NCBI GenBank assembly: GCA_024811115.1
Contig: JAKOGH010000670.1
Coordinates: 124,001 to 188,000 of the forward strand
Direction: 5' to 3'
Length of the DNA: 64,000 bases
DNA from: Terana coerulea
Lineage: Eukaryota > Basidiomycota > Agaricomycetes > Polyporales > Phanerochaetaceae
Shown: positions 46,301 to 56,770 of the stretch, one piece after another
How the letters are laid out: the number at the start of each line of letters is the position of its first letter
Numbering within the stretch: position 1 is the first letter of the stretch
Notes under the pieces: generated by a model
Database searches by the model: none
Told to the model about the DNA's origin: nothing
The model's input: only the letters and a program-made list of their open reading frames with translations
Program-made: the position numbers and the translations under genes

Positions 46301-46522
46301 ACGCGTCGCATGAGTGGCGGCAACACCTGACAATACCATCACAGTAAGTCTTACCCCTCTGGCAATCCTCAGGATCCTGACTTCGGCTCAAGGCTCGCGC
46401 ACGTCGGGCAAATCCATCGGCTGGCTTGGCGGCCAGGTCAGCATGGGGAGGCAAAACAATTGGCTAGTTGCAGCGAAGATGGTACATTGAAGGTATTAGG
46501 TGTCCACATCAGAACAGACTAA
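43342..46522 (+). CDS. elp2: Elongator complex subunit 2 (WD40)
   Basis: Starts MSSPPPPETLYIAAATNRFQ at 43342 (typical Elp2 start) and ends LKVLGVHIRTD at 46522, with about a dozen short introns; the joins I checked are in phase. Two seven-bladed propellers: LPGHKGLVTCIRF, ETSAHKKAISALAV, LPGHEDWIKSLSF, LVGHEAGITNLSW, ITGHNAPVRGLSWS, LPGHQLTVTSIAFSPDDRY, ARIVWDCAWADEGDVFATAS. The hallmark ASGSQDATIRLWN, HEISRPQVHGYDLLGVAF and RIHGEVV are Elp2-specific. Elongator adds carboxymethyl-type groups to wobble uridine of tRNA; Elp2 scaffolds the Elp1-3 lobe. Length (about 800 aa) fits. Confidence 0.95.
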
Positions 46523-46734
46523 GCAAACGCAGACCGGTATGTATCATTTCCAAGAAGGAGCTATCAGTATACAGTAGGGCAGCATGCCCGAGCCAAGGTA
46601 GTGAAACAGTCAGTAGAGTGTTTAAGGGTATAACACAGTAGGGTGCCAGAGGCGTCTTGATGGAAACAGCAAGCAACTAGCACGAAGACGACACAGCAGA
46701 AATCGAGAGAGCGAAACTTAGGGATACAAGAGAA

Positions 46735-49700
46735 TCACGAGGCCGGATCGTCAGAGGATATCTCGAAGGCTTGCAGGTACTTCGGGCTGCGGAGCAAATG
46801 TTAGCACTTCGTTGTTGGAGAGAACGTAGAACACTAACGCATTTGATCCTGAGTAAAGGAAAGATAATTAGTATCTCAAGTCGGAATAATCCTACGCGAT
46901 ATTACTCACTTATAAAAACACTCTATTGATCGAAGCATCTCCACGTCTCCTCCAGTAGCGGTCACGAAGTTGACCACGACACCGGGTCTGGAGTAGCCTG
47001 TGGCAATGGCGGGGTTCACACTGTGAGAGTACATTAGGATATATACGAATGCGAATATCGTCGTACTCACCGGTGGGCGTATTCTTCCACGGCTTTCGGC
47101 AAGTCATAGTTGATCACCAGCGGGACTTGCGGCACGTCACCGGACTTCACCACAACATCGTACAGGACGAGAACCTTTACGGCGGGCTGACGTATCATAC
47201 CAGCTGACGGGTTACGGAACTTGTTCAGGGCGGCCAAGCGTGTCCCGGTATTCATCTCATTGGACTGTCAACTGGATCAGCGACTGGCAGGTCCGTAAAA
47301 CAACGCTCTCACTTACCAATGGTACCACCTCTAATCCGCGGCTTGCAAGCTTGTAGACGACCGATTCGAGAGAGGTCAATCCACCGACATGGATGATGGC
47401 GTGCGTAAGGTCGACGTCATCAAACAGATCCGCCAATGCGTCCAGCTTCCACTCCCTGGCTTGCTGTGTCTCGGCGGTGGACGTTACGCCCCTTCCGGAC
47501 CCGATGATTCCGGTGCTACCTTGAGGTAGGGAGGCGTCAGAGCGTCCGGCACCGGCCGTGAATGCGAGGTAGAGATAAAACTGGCGCAGTCCACGAGCGT
47601 TTTGGCCCGTCTCGGTCGAGGTAACGTTGCCGTCGCGACGGACGAGGACGCGGACAGGTTCGCGCAGCTGGATGGCGTTGGCTAGGTTCAGGACATCTTG
47701 AGGAACGGTGTTTGAAAATAGCGCGGTCTGGCGGTCAATGGGCTGAGGAGTTCCATTGGGTATGTCCGTGGGCGGCGACGTAGCAATCGTGGACAGTCTC
47801 CTCTGGTTGAGGAATGGTGCATTCAAAGAGGACGTAGAGCCGTTACCTTCGAAGACGTTGTAGAGCGGAGGCGAAGTCCCATTTGAATTCAGAGAAGTCG
47901 AACTGGCATTGAGGGGTCGTGAGCGAGGCGTCGGTAATAATTTTACAATGTTGAAGACGAAGTCTTGCAAATTCCGCGCGATCAGTTGGTCGACCTCGTC
48001 GAGCACCAGGAACCGGACTTCAGAGCCGGAGATGCCTCCGGGTGAGGTAAACAGAGCGTGCAACTTCTGTGGCGTGCCGCAGATTATATGTGGCATATTC
48101 TGATGCAGGAGTCGCAACTCCGGTGTGAGATCGCTGCCCGCTGAGGTCGTGCCGACGCCGAGGGCAGAGCGCACACCGATGGGTCCGCCTAGGTCTCGTA
48201 TCATCCGCTGCGCCTGCGTGGCTTGATCAACGGTCGTAGATATCATGATCACCAAGGGTCCGTGCATCTGACCGCGATTGGCTCCGTACGTTACGGCTAT
48301 GTGAATGGCAGGTATCACGTACGCCGCAATACGTTCCTGGGTGGGGGCGCCTGGGCGATTATATCTGAGCCCCGAAGGAGGAAAAGGAAGCGCACGCTGC
48401 TGAATCTTGTTGGGCGGACCCACACTGGATGGCGATATATCAGTAGAGTGGCGAAAGAGGCGGCTGGTGTCACTCACCCGAAGTTACTCAGAGACCGCAA
48501 CAGCTCTGGAGCAAGAGGCAGCTGCTCCCATTTAGATATTACAGGACCCCCGTCACGAGTCGACGCAGACGAAGTGGAGTCGATGGTCTGACATGTTACA
48601 ATGAGATGGAGCGAAAGAAAGGTTACTGGACACATACCGCTGTCGAGTCCCTTCGGAGCAACCCAGAAACGGAACGTCGCTTGTCCCGCATGCCATTATC
48701 AACACGCCCCAAGGGACCTGTCAACTGTTCGGAGGAACGCATAATATCCAGGTTACCGGTAGACCAAGTGCGCGTAGGGGGAACGGGTAGCCTCGGACCA
48801 GTGCGTCCAGGGATGCCCAGACCCGCGGCCGCCTGTGGCGGCAGCATCCCGCGCATAGCGAGCAAGTCGTTTGGCTGCGGACTGTGTGATAGAACGGCGC
48901 CGTTCGGCGCATGTTGGGTTTGCATAGCCAGAAGCTGATCAACCGAGGTGGTCAGAGAGTTGAGTCGATGGGAAATCACCGAAATGTCGTCCTGTGGCGC
49001 AGGCTGATTTGGTGGGATGTTTCCTACGATGGAGCCGCGATGTCCCGTAAATCCATTGGGCTGCGGCACTGAGAACGAGGGTCTCGCAGAGGGAGCGAAT
49101 GGATCGCTGAATTCCGGAGGAGAGTTGACGGCAGCCTGGGTGACCTGAGCGACGGCTCGCTCTATGAGGATGTTGACCTTGCGGTCGATATCTTGAACCA
49201 CACGTTGTACCTGGCTTATGGCCCTCTCGTGGACATCCAATCGATCCAGGACATCACGGAACAGGGCCGAGTTTCTGAGCTGAGCGTCGAAGGTAGCGGC
49301 AAGGTCTCCATTCGATATGAACATACTCCCGGAGTCGAGAGACGACGCGGGCGAAGAGGATATGACATGGTTGTGAATCGAGGTGAAAGAGCTCGTACGC
49401 GAGTTCGGCTCTGTCGCAACAGGAGGGGTATTGTTTGCTCGTTCTCTAGCGCGTCCCATAATAGTCGAGTAAAACGTGTTCTGTTGGTACGACCCGTTGC
49501 TGGCGAGTGGTCCAGGTGTCTCAGCCTCACCATCTGGGTAAACCTCCGGAATAGCCGACATGCTTGCTTCTCTCAAACTGTTCCTCTGCACCATAGCGAA
49601 CGGTCGCTCTGCATCCAACTGGACGATCCCGGGCGAATGACGCGACAGCTCGGCCGGCGAGTGGTAATCGTTCAATTGACCATTTCGGGGGTCAAGATTC

Positions 49701-49927
49701 TCTGCCTGTGGGGGGCTAGGCGACGATTTGACTGATCTGAATTCCGAAGGGGAGATGGATAATGTGGAGGAAGAGGCATTGAACCGTTCGCGGCTGTTGT
49801 GACGGTGTAAGAGGGACTCGAGGCCTCTCCCATCGTCTTCCTTGTTGAAACTACCTCCACCGGGGAAGAAAGGGGTCGAAGTAGGGTTCAGCGACGGACT
49901 CGCCGACATCGTGTTCATCCCAGCCAA
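46735..49927 (-). CDS. DEAD-like RNA helicase homologue lacking a Walker A motif (pseudo-helicase)
   Basis: Exon 1 starts at 49927 and encodes over 400 residues of Ser/Pro/Asn-rich leader with a coiled coil (VLDRLDVHERAISQVQRVVQDIDRKV). A linker exon (WEQLPLAPELLRSLSNFG) leads to the helicase domain: Q-motif GPPNKIQQRALPF, HIICGTPQKLHALF (motif Ib), and FLVLDEVDQLI (DEVD in place of DEAD). The second lobe includes QTALFSNTVPQDVLNLA (in place of SAT), RQFYLYLAF, HAIIHVGG and PLVINYDLPKAVEEYAHR (motif V/VI-like); the end is YLQAFEISSDDPAS. Motif I (GxGKT) is absent: the position holds PTQER. Two opposite one-base slips flank that spot (about 48376-48388 and 48341-48349). Without ATP-binding lysine it is unlikely to be a working helicase; an RNA-binding or scaffold role is inference. 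Confidence 0.75.
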
Positions 49928-50470
49928 CAGGTATTAGAGCTTGCGACGATGAGACGGCAAGCCACTATACGGACAGCGCATCAGCACGGGCAACTGTCGA
50001 TTCTGGACGACATCCATACCCGATGTTCCCTGACTACAATCACTCCAAAGGGTCCATACAGACGGTCCTAAGCGTTGTGCGGGGTGGTTGTCGATGTAGC
50101 CTGCGACCGGGGATGGGGGTTGGAGGCGGGAATGGTTTCGCCCAACGTTCCCGAAGCGCGAGCGTCCGCTTTATCAATCACGCCTTGCGGTTCAGACGAG
50201 ATGTATGATCACATCCGAATCATAACCTCATATCATTTCAGAGACAAACTGCGACAATGGAATGTGGACCAGTCTACATATGTACACTGCAACGTAATAC
50301 AACAGCGGAAAAGAGCGTGGGGGCTCAAGGCAACGAGGATTTAGTGGGTGGACGGGAAACGGCGACCACTTATCTGTATGGGATTCAAATTGGACTGGAG
50401 GCCATCACAACACGCTGCCAGAAATCTTCGGCGGGGAGGCAAGGGCCTCGCAAATCGTCATCCTCAGGAG
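49928..50470. other. Intergenic, nothing identified
   Basis: Promoter region of the pseudo-helicase gene and 3' flank of the RRM gene. Only short ORFs without recognisable content. Confidence 0.5.
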
Positions 50471-51344
50471 TCAGAGTCGCCGAGACTCCGGATAAATCTC
50501 CTTCGGGGATGGCGTATTCGCGTCAGGCAACTGAGCTCGCTTTATAGCCTCAGCTGCCGTCAAACAACCAGTTTCAGGGTATAGCTTGGAGTCTTGTAAG
50601 AAAACCGTGCGGTCGACCGTGAGACGTCTATGGGCAAAAGTAAGCACCCTGCGCCTTCGTCACCGGATCGTAAAAGTGACACTAACCTCAAGGCGTTGCA
50701 CACCCGCTTTGCCGGGGACGACCGAGGTGCTCTACCTTCGATTTGGGCTTTTTGAATTTCCACAGCTTCTTGCTGCTCCGGAATGTCCATAAGGTGACGA
50801 GAGACCTACGGAACCACACAAGAGTCAGCAGTTATGTCTACACCTACGGAAATTGTATGACTTACCACGAGCGGGCGTCCACGATGAACAGTACCATTTG
50901 CAGCTAGGGCCATGCGGGCCATCGGGAACCTCTTGTAGACAACAACAGCATATATGCGGGCAGTATCGAAGTACTCATCCTTAGGCATTACAGCATAGTT
51001 GGTTGTAGACCCGCTTATGAGGCGAATTGAGACAGAAGTGACAGTGCCGTACTCTTCGAAGATTTCCTTGAGTTCTGATTCACTTGTGCATGCATCCAAC
51101 TGAAAGCATCATCAGAGAATTGCTAGAAAGGAACAGTCAATCCTCTCACATTGCCCACGTACACGTATCCTTCCCGATACGCGACTACAGTTCGAATGGT
51201 TTCCTTCTTCTGTCCCATTCGTACGGTCTCTTTGATCTTCCCGGGGACAGAAGAGCCGTGTACCGTAGTCTTCTTGCCACTTGATGATATAGACGAGGAG
51301 CCACCATCTCGATGTGCTGCTACGCCCGTAGTCCTGTCCCGCAT
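50471..51344 (-). CDS. RNA-binding protein with one RRM domain
   Basis: Exons 51344-51150, 51099-50866, 50805-50687 and 50627-50471; 705 bp, 234 aa. A Ser/Gly/Lys-rich leader of about 55 residues precedes RNP2 (YVYVGNL). The RRM continues LKEIFEEYGTVTSVSIRLIS; an insert (residues about 90-110) precedes RIYAVVVYKRFPMARMALA at the RNP1 position, which lacks the usual aromatic G-F-A/G-F-V pattern, and RGRPLVVS closes the fold. The C-terminal part (PEQQEAVEIQKAQIEGRAPR, then DSKLYPETGCLTAAEAIKRA) is helical. It resembles nuclear or mRNP RRM proteins; the target RNA is unknown and I cannot name an orthologue. Confidence 0.85.
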
Positions 51345-51678
51345 CTGTGATTCTTTTGTGTCAGATAGAACTTACCCCAAGCAATATGACGGCGGCGTCG
51401 AGGGCCCGGGCTTGAGGTTGAGGTTGAGTGCGGTTGAGAGAGATTTGAACAGAAGCCCGTAGTATTTATCTTCTCGGTGGTTCCATGACGATCAGGGCCA
51501 CAATCACCTCTGGCCACCCCGCCAATGTAGAAAGCCAATGGACGGAGGCAAACACGCACGGGCGTCCAACCTGAGTGATCCGTCACCACGTGCACTGTGA
51601 CCGGGCCCTGTGACACACTGTAAGTTCGTACGCGGCAGCGACGACCTGAGCAGAAACACCCACCAGAGGACATTCGTG

Positions 51679-52124
51679 ATGTCTTCCTCGAGTCTGGCGA
51701 CCTATCGTTCGATCGTTAGGGAGTTCAACAGAGCTGTCAGTGTCCATATGTCTTCGCGGACGATCCTTTCTTATGCTCATGGTAGGCCCTCGCACCTCGT
51801 GCCACTAGGAATACCGTCCTCCAAGCCAACTTCCGAGAGGTATTTGAGGAGAGTCTCCGCCAAAGCACGAGTTCGGAAGACAACATAAAGTTGCATCAAG
51901 ACCTACAGAATGCAGTGACCTTTATGCGCTCGCAACGCATTCACAAGGTGTGTGAAGCTGTGATTGTGTTGTCGTCCAAGCTCGGACCTGACGGTGGTGT
52001 CTAGGAACTTGTGGATCGCTACAACCCGCTGCACGACTTAACCGCTGAGGAGCGCATCAAGGCTACTGCGCGGCGCGTTGGTCTTGACATGCCTATCGAA
52101 GCAAAAGGCGAAGAGGAAAGCTGA
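51679..52124 (+). CDS. fmc1: LYR-type mitochondrial ATP synthase assembly factor FMC1
   Basis: Exons 51679-51735, 51786-51947 and 52005-52124; 339 bp, 112 aa. MSSSSLATYRSIVREFNRA is a LYR-like start (Y-R after a short leader, then an R-E helix). NTVLQANFREVFEES, AVTFMRSQRIHKELVDRYNP and TAEERIKATARRVGLDMP are typical of Fmc1. The acceptor at 51785 (GGTAG) is needed; a later AG at 51811 would break the frame. Fmc1 helps assemble the F1 sector with Atp12 at high temperature in yeast; mitochondrial location is family knowledge. Confidence 0.88.
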
Positions 52125-52436
52125 GCACCCGCAGTCGCCTTCTTCCAAAATGTGGCGCTTTGGTCAACCCATGAAATCAGAGTTATGCGAGTACGTTACC
52201 CTGGAAGATGTCGATGGTGCGAGTGTACGGGTGAAAGCGATGTCTTGATCTTCGTTGTGCTCATGAATCAGACTATGCGTACAGCGCGTGGAGATGGTGC
52301 ACTAGAATACAGATGGTACTTCTCAGCAGTACAAAGTAGAATATACTGTACCGGATGAGCTAGTATGGAGGGTCGACATCGGCTCGAGGTTTTACCTGGA
52401 TACAGGACGGTGCGATGAGAAGATCAAGTCGCGCGT

Positions 52437-52909
52437 TCATTCTTGAGGTGCCTCTCTGTATATACAAAGGCCGTGTCAGCATAAGAAACCAGACTAGATG
52501 GCAAGATACTTATGATATATAGGACGTTGTTGCACCTGAAGGAAATACGTTAGGAGTAGCATATATGCGAGGTATTAACGTACTCACCGAATGAAAACTT
52601 CGCCCAGTGCACCGTTGGACTTGCCGTCCTGGAACTCCTCAGTGTTGGCCAGCTATCAAGTATATCAGGCAATGTCACAGTCGTGCATAGGAAGCCAACG
52701 CACCTGGAGATTCATGTACCCATCCGTGCTGACCAGGAACCCCTTGTATTCTAATCCCCACTTCAGCCTGACGTAGACCGGCTTGCCAGTCAATTCCTGC
52801 ATGAAAGGCTTAGGGTTGACGGGGTTGACCTATCCATATCCATGCGAGCTATCAGCAATTATGATCGTGCAACAAAGGAGGGAGTGACAAAGGCACGCAC
52901 GGCGGACAT
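52437..52909 (-). CDS. smf1: Spliceosomal Sm protein F
   Basis: Exons 52909-52901, 52829-52704, 52652-52588, 52535-52514 and 52457-52437; 243 bp, 80 aa. [40 protein letters not shown] (Sm1), [32 protein letters not shown] (Sm2 with the I-R-C/G-N motif). SmF is part of the heptameric ring on U1, U2, U4 and U5 snRNA. The first exon is only 9 bp and the last 21 bp. Introns 1-3 are GT...AG. Intron 4 (52513-52458) begins ATAAGT and ends AC; no GT...AG alternative keeps YIREAPQE in frame. It is divergent from NC2-beta over 153 bp. Confidence 0.93.
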
Positions 52910-53062
52910 GGTGGTCGTCGTTCAACGAGGATACACGTGCGGACTTCCAAAGGCGCGCAGAGCATCATACATATAGCTGAGCCACTCTCCACGTCCCGGC
53001 GACGTCCCAAATTTCCCCCTCTCACGGCAGGCCCGAGCACCCTGCCTCACACACCCCTGTCA

Positions 53063-53725
53063 TGTCGGACAACGAAGGGCATGGCGGCCTCCCACCGTCT
53101 GACGACGACCTCTCGCTCCCGAAGGCGACCGTAGCTAAAATGATCAACGGTGAGAACACGTTGTTTTTGAATGGCTGCCTCGCGCCCGCGCTGACATGAA
53201 CGGCTTCGGTGTATTGCAGAATTCCTCCCGAAGGATGTCGCGTGCGCGAAGGAGACACGAGACCTCATTATCGAATGTTGTGTAGGTGAAGACCCTCTGT
53301 GCTCAATGTCCCTTGACGCTGAGCTAACCTTCGCGACAGAATTCATACACCTAATATCCTCGGAGGCCAACGAGATCTGTGAACAAGAGTCCAAGAAAAC
53401 CATTGCTCCGGACCACATTATCAGCGCCTTGAAGGTTCGTCCCCGCGGGATCGCTTGCATGTTGAGGCTGAACCGTCTCTATAGCGTCTGGGCTTCAATG
53501 GCTTCGTCTCTGAGATAGAAGACGTCCTCAAGGACCATAAACAGCAGCAGAAAGTGCGTTTGTATCTCACAGTAGCTATCATACGATATTAATGTTGCAT
53601 CCCAGGACCGGGAGAGGAAAGTCTCGAAATTTGAAGCGTCTGGCTTGACGGAGGAAGAGCTTGCGCAACAGCAGGAAGCCCTATTTGCTCAGAGCCGCGC
53701 GAAATTTCAGAACACTCAACAATAA
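53063..53725 (+). CDS. ncb2: Negative cofactor 2 beta (DR1), histone-fold protein
   Basis: Exons 53063-53150, 53220-53285, 53340-53434, 53485-53553 and 53606-53725; 438 bp, 145 aa. The histone fold reads LSLPKATVAKMINEFLP, ETRDLIIECCVEFIHLIS, EANEICEQESKKTIAPDHII and SALKRLGFNGFVSEIEDVL, very close to Dr1/NC2-beta. A Gln-rich C-terminal tail (AQQQEALFAQSRAKFQ) follows. With NC2-alpha it clamps TBP on promoters and represses TFIIA/TFIIB entry in the nucleus. Length is typical for fungi. Confidence 0.95.
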
Positions 53726-53878
53726 ACGTTCTGTCCTTTTGCCGCTTCTCAGTCTTGCTCGGACTGTCGTCCCTCGTTTCGCATCCCTCTTCCTAGCTCG
53801 CGGACGTCCCTCTACGATGGACATATCAACGACTCTTCTGTAAGAATACATTTCGCCTCATTGCACTATTGATATGGC

Positions 53879-55306
53879 CTATTGTAATTTATCATCGATT
53901 TCACCTGTATCCAGTAGTAGTCTTTGCAACCTCAACTTTGGCGATTCTCCGTTCCAAAGCTCCAAAGTGGTGCCGTCGTCATGTGTCAAGGAAGGGAGCC
54001 CTTCCTGCTGAATAATGAAAGATGCAGAAACAGTTGCATACAGAACCGCTGGTACTGATGTTAATAACCCCGTCTTGCAATGAAGCCATGTACGGCACTT
54101 ACCCAGGTAGACATCTCCGTTGGCTAGCTGTAGACCCGCAGCCAGTCCTCCTAGGAAGGCATTGCCAGCACCTGGCGAGAGAGCGTCAGCTGCAGCGAGA
54201 TAGCATATAGCGGTGAGGTTCAGGCACCGCACCTGTCACATCTACTACATGCTCTGCCTCATCCGGACCCCAGAAAGCCGGTACCCAGCGTCCACCCTTT
54301 GCACGCGATGAGATGTAGGCCCCCATGCTACCGCTTCGGATGATGACGAATCCTGAGCCGTCTGGGCCTACACCCATATCCAGAAACTTCTGGCATGCGA
54401 GCTCCACCAGGTTCTCTGCCGGTGGACCTGGGATAGAAAGTATCGAGAGTGCTTCTTCGGCATTGGGACTAGAACATAGTGCCAAACGTCAGCATACCTT
54501 GCGCAGCCAAGTTCAACGAGGAATTACCTGAGTATAGAGATAGATGGCAGAACCTCTACCAGGGCAGGTAGCTCTTCAGGTACACACCTGTCCTGACTTG
54601 TTGCTCAGGCGGGGAAGGTAGCAGACTCGCGTGGACACGCACCGGTATCGGCTCATATATCGTTATCGGAACCCAGCTTCGAGTCGCTTTTACTTCAGAC
54701 ACAATGGCTGCCGCCCTGGAAGGCGAGCAAATGAAATGCAACGATGTCGGTCGCTCAAATGCGGTGCTTGCTAGGTCATTGGGAGTGATTCGTACGCGAG
54801 GCGTCAGATACCGGAAGCTTGTGTGCCGAGGTCAATATATGCTCACAGGGACGGTGTATTAGACGTACTCACCCACGAATGTCGCCCTTGTACTCATTCA
54901 ACGCTCTGGTTGTACCTCTGGCTGCATCGTCCCTGTATAGCCACATCTCTGCTCCATAGCTGTCTAATTTCTTCTGGATCTCGTCGGGGAAGTCGTGTCC
55001 TCGGTCCACTATCATGCCGACCTCTGTGGGGGTAGCCTTCACAGTGATACAATGAAGTCAGGTCCATGAATAGAGACCTAATGGGACTTACTAACCATAT
55101 CCGAGCACCGATATTGGCGTAAGTGCCTCCTCCACCAATCTGATCGTCTACTGAGCAGGCATGCAAGGTCGTCTGCACTTTTCACTGACCTGTGAAGGCA
55201 GCGTCCTGCTAGTAGGTTTCCCATCCTCGTCCAGGTAAGAAAACTCGTCTATAATGAACATTCCAAGACTGACGAAATGCCGTCTGTTAGCTGTGGTTGT
55301 CGCCAT
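53879..55306 (-). CDS. mak32: PfkB-family kinase-like protein, MAK32 type
   Basis: Starts MATTTANRRHFVSLGMFIID at 55306 (an upstream in-frame ATG would add 26 unlikely residues) and ends at 53879, with about six introns. Recognisable parts: FVSLGMFIIDEF, IGGGGTYANIGARIW, VDRGHDFPDEIQKKLDSYGA, ITPNDL, YEPIP(VR), ILSPNAEEALSIL, and the PfkB signature 2 region HVVDVTGAGNAFLGGLAAGL. In canonical PfkB kinases the last motif is DTxGAGD, with Asp as catalytic base; here the position is Asn (GAGN). In yeast MAK32 is needed to maintain the L-A killer virus; its activity is unknown. The C-terminal exon after 54110 is joined by a phase-1 intron. Confidence 0.85.
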
Positions 55307-55511
55307 GGCCGTCGTGGTCACGGTCAGCTCTAGGTCAACTCGAAAGCCGCGGAAGTAGATTAGATGGCAGCAAACGCCGATCACCGAGCTCTGTTATCTG
55401 GCCTCGATCATTCCGTCACCATCAAATATCACCTTTGTCACAAACATACTACGCTTCAGCCTCCCTCAACCACCGCAGCCCTGGCGGCGAGTCTGAAACT
55501 TGCCACAGAAG

Positions 55512-56575
55512 ATGCAGGTCTGGGCGGCGACATTCGATGTGAACACCATTGCTGATCTGGAAGATGTACGTACACAGTCTTCACTGAGTTTGCGATGGGC
55601 TGATCTCGGCTTTCGGGGCCCCATTGCAGCTCTACCAGCAAGCCCTCGCCATCCTTGATACAGAATCCAGAGAGCGGGTAGAACGGTTCTACCACAGGGT
55701 TGACTCATTCAGTGCGTCGTACCATGCATTCTCCGAAATCCAAAGACTGATCGTTTTGCGTACAGGGGGACTAGTAGGTCGACTCCTAATCCGCATGCTG
55801 CTCAAGGAACGAGGCGTCCCACTCCAATCTATGTCCTTTGCGCAAACGCCAGAGCGGAAACCATACGTGGCGAGTCCTTCCATCTTCCCGTCTGACCACC
55901 CAACCGCCTAATTACACCACACCCTTTCATAAGCCAGACGGCCCAGGGCCTGCGCGAACCCATCGGTTACAATATCACCCATGACCATGGCTTGGTGGCA
56001 ATGGCATTTGCTAGTGGGCACGATCTGGATCCTAACGCCCCTGCATACAGAATCGGCGTTGATGCCATGCTCCTACAGCTTCCGCAGCGGACTAGCTACG
56101 AGGAGTTTGTTGAGAGCGTAAGTGATCAGGTAAGCAAATCGGCAACTCCCTTTCTCTGCATAGTTAACAGTACGAATTTACTTAGCTGACACCTTTCGAG
56201 GAGCAACTTCTATCCGCTGAGCAAGGACTTGATATGCCGGAAGCGCTTCGTCGCTTCTACCTCATATGGACTCTGAAGGAAGCATACACAAAGGCACTTG
56301 GCGTAGGCCTCGGCTTCGACTTCAAACGAATTGAGTATGATGTCCCGCGCGATATCGTTCGCATTGACAATACGCGCCCTGTGGGATGGAAATTCGTCCG
56401 ATTCGACATCCAGCGAGGCGAATGCAATTATGTTGGGGTGGTTGCACGGTACGTGGGAGCGCAAGGAGATTCCGGACGAGGCGACTGCGAAGTCGAGCAT
56501 CGGCCAGCTGGAGATTGGCTGAAGGTGCTCGACGCAGGCCAGTTCGTGCAGAAGGCTATCGAGGAGTTCAAGTAA
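55512..56575 (+). CDS. Sfp/Lys5-type 4'-phosphopantetheinyl transferase
   Basis: Exon 1 is 55512-55565 (MQVWAATFDVNTIADLED). Later exons give LYQQALAILDTESRERVERF, LLIRMLLKERGVPLQSM, RKPYVASPSIFP, GYNITHDHGLVAMAFASGHD, YRIGVDAMLLQLPQRTSYEE and the key WTLKEAYTKALGVGLGFDF. The GVD and W-x-x-K-E-A-x-x-K motifs are the Mg/CoA site. It is the large-type enzyme that activates PKS, NRPS and alpha-aminoadipate reductase carriers. Introns are short; the one before QTAQGL is just 44 bp (GTCTGA...CATAAG). Divergent from the MAK32-like gene by 205 bp. Confidence 0.9.
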
Positions 56576-56770
56576 TACCCAACCCACATTCCATGTACAA
56601 CAATCAATATCCGGAGACGACGTATTGGACAATAATATGTTCATCCATATCTCGAGTAATTACAACGGGCTTGTGCACTGCTACATATATTCTGACACAG
56701 AGAGGAATAGACACATACACGAGATCTAACATAGCTGCATAGTACACTCCGATGAAAGGTCCGCTAAGCA

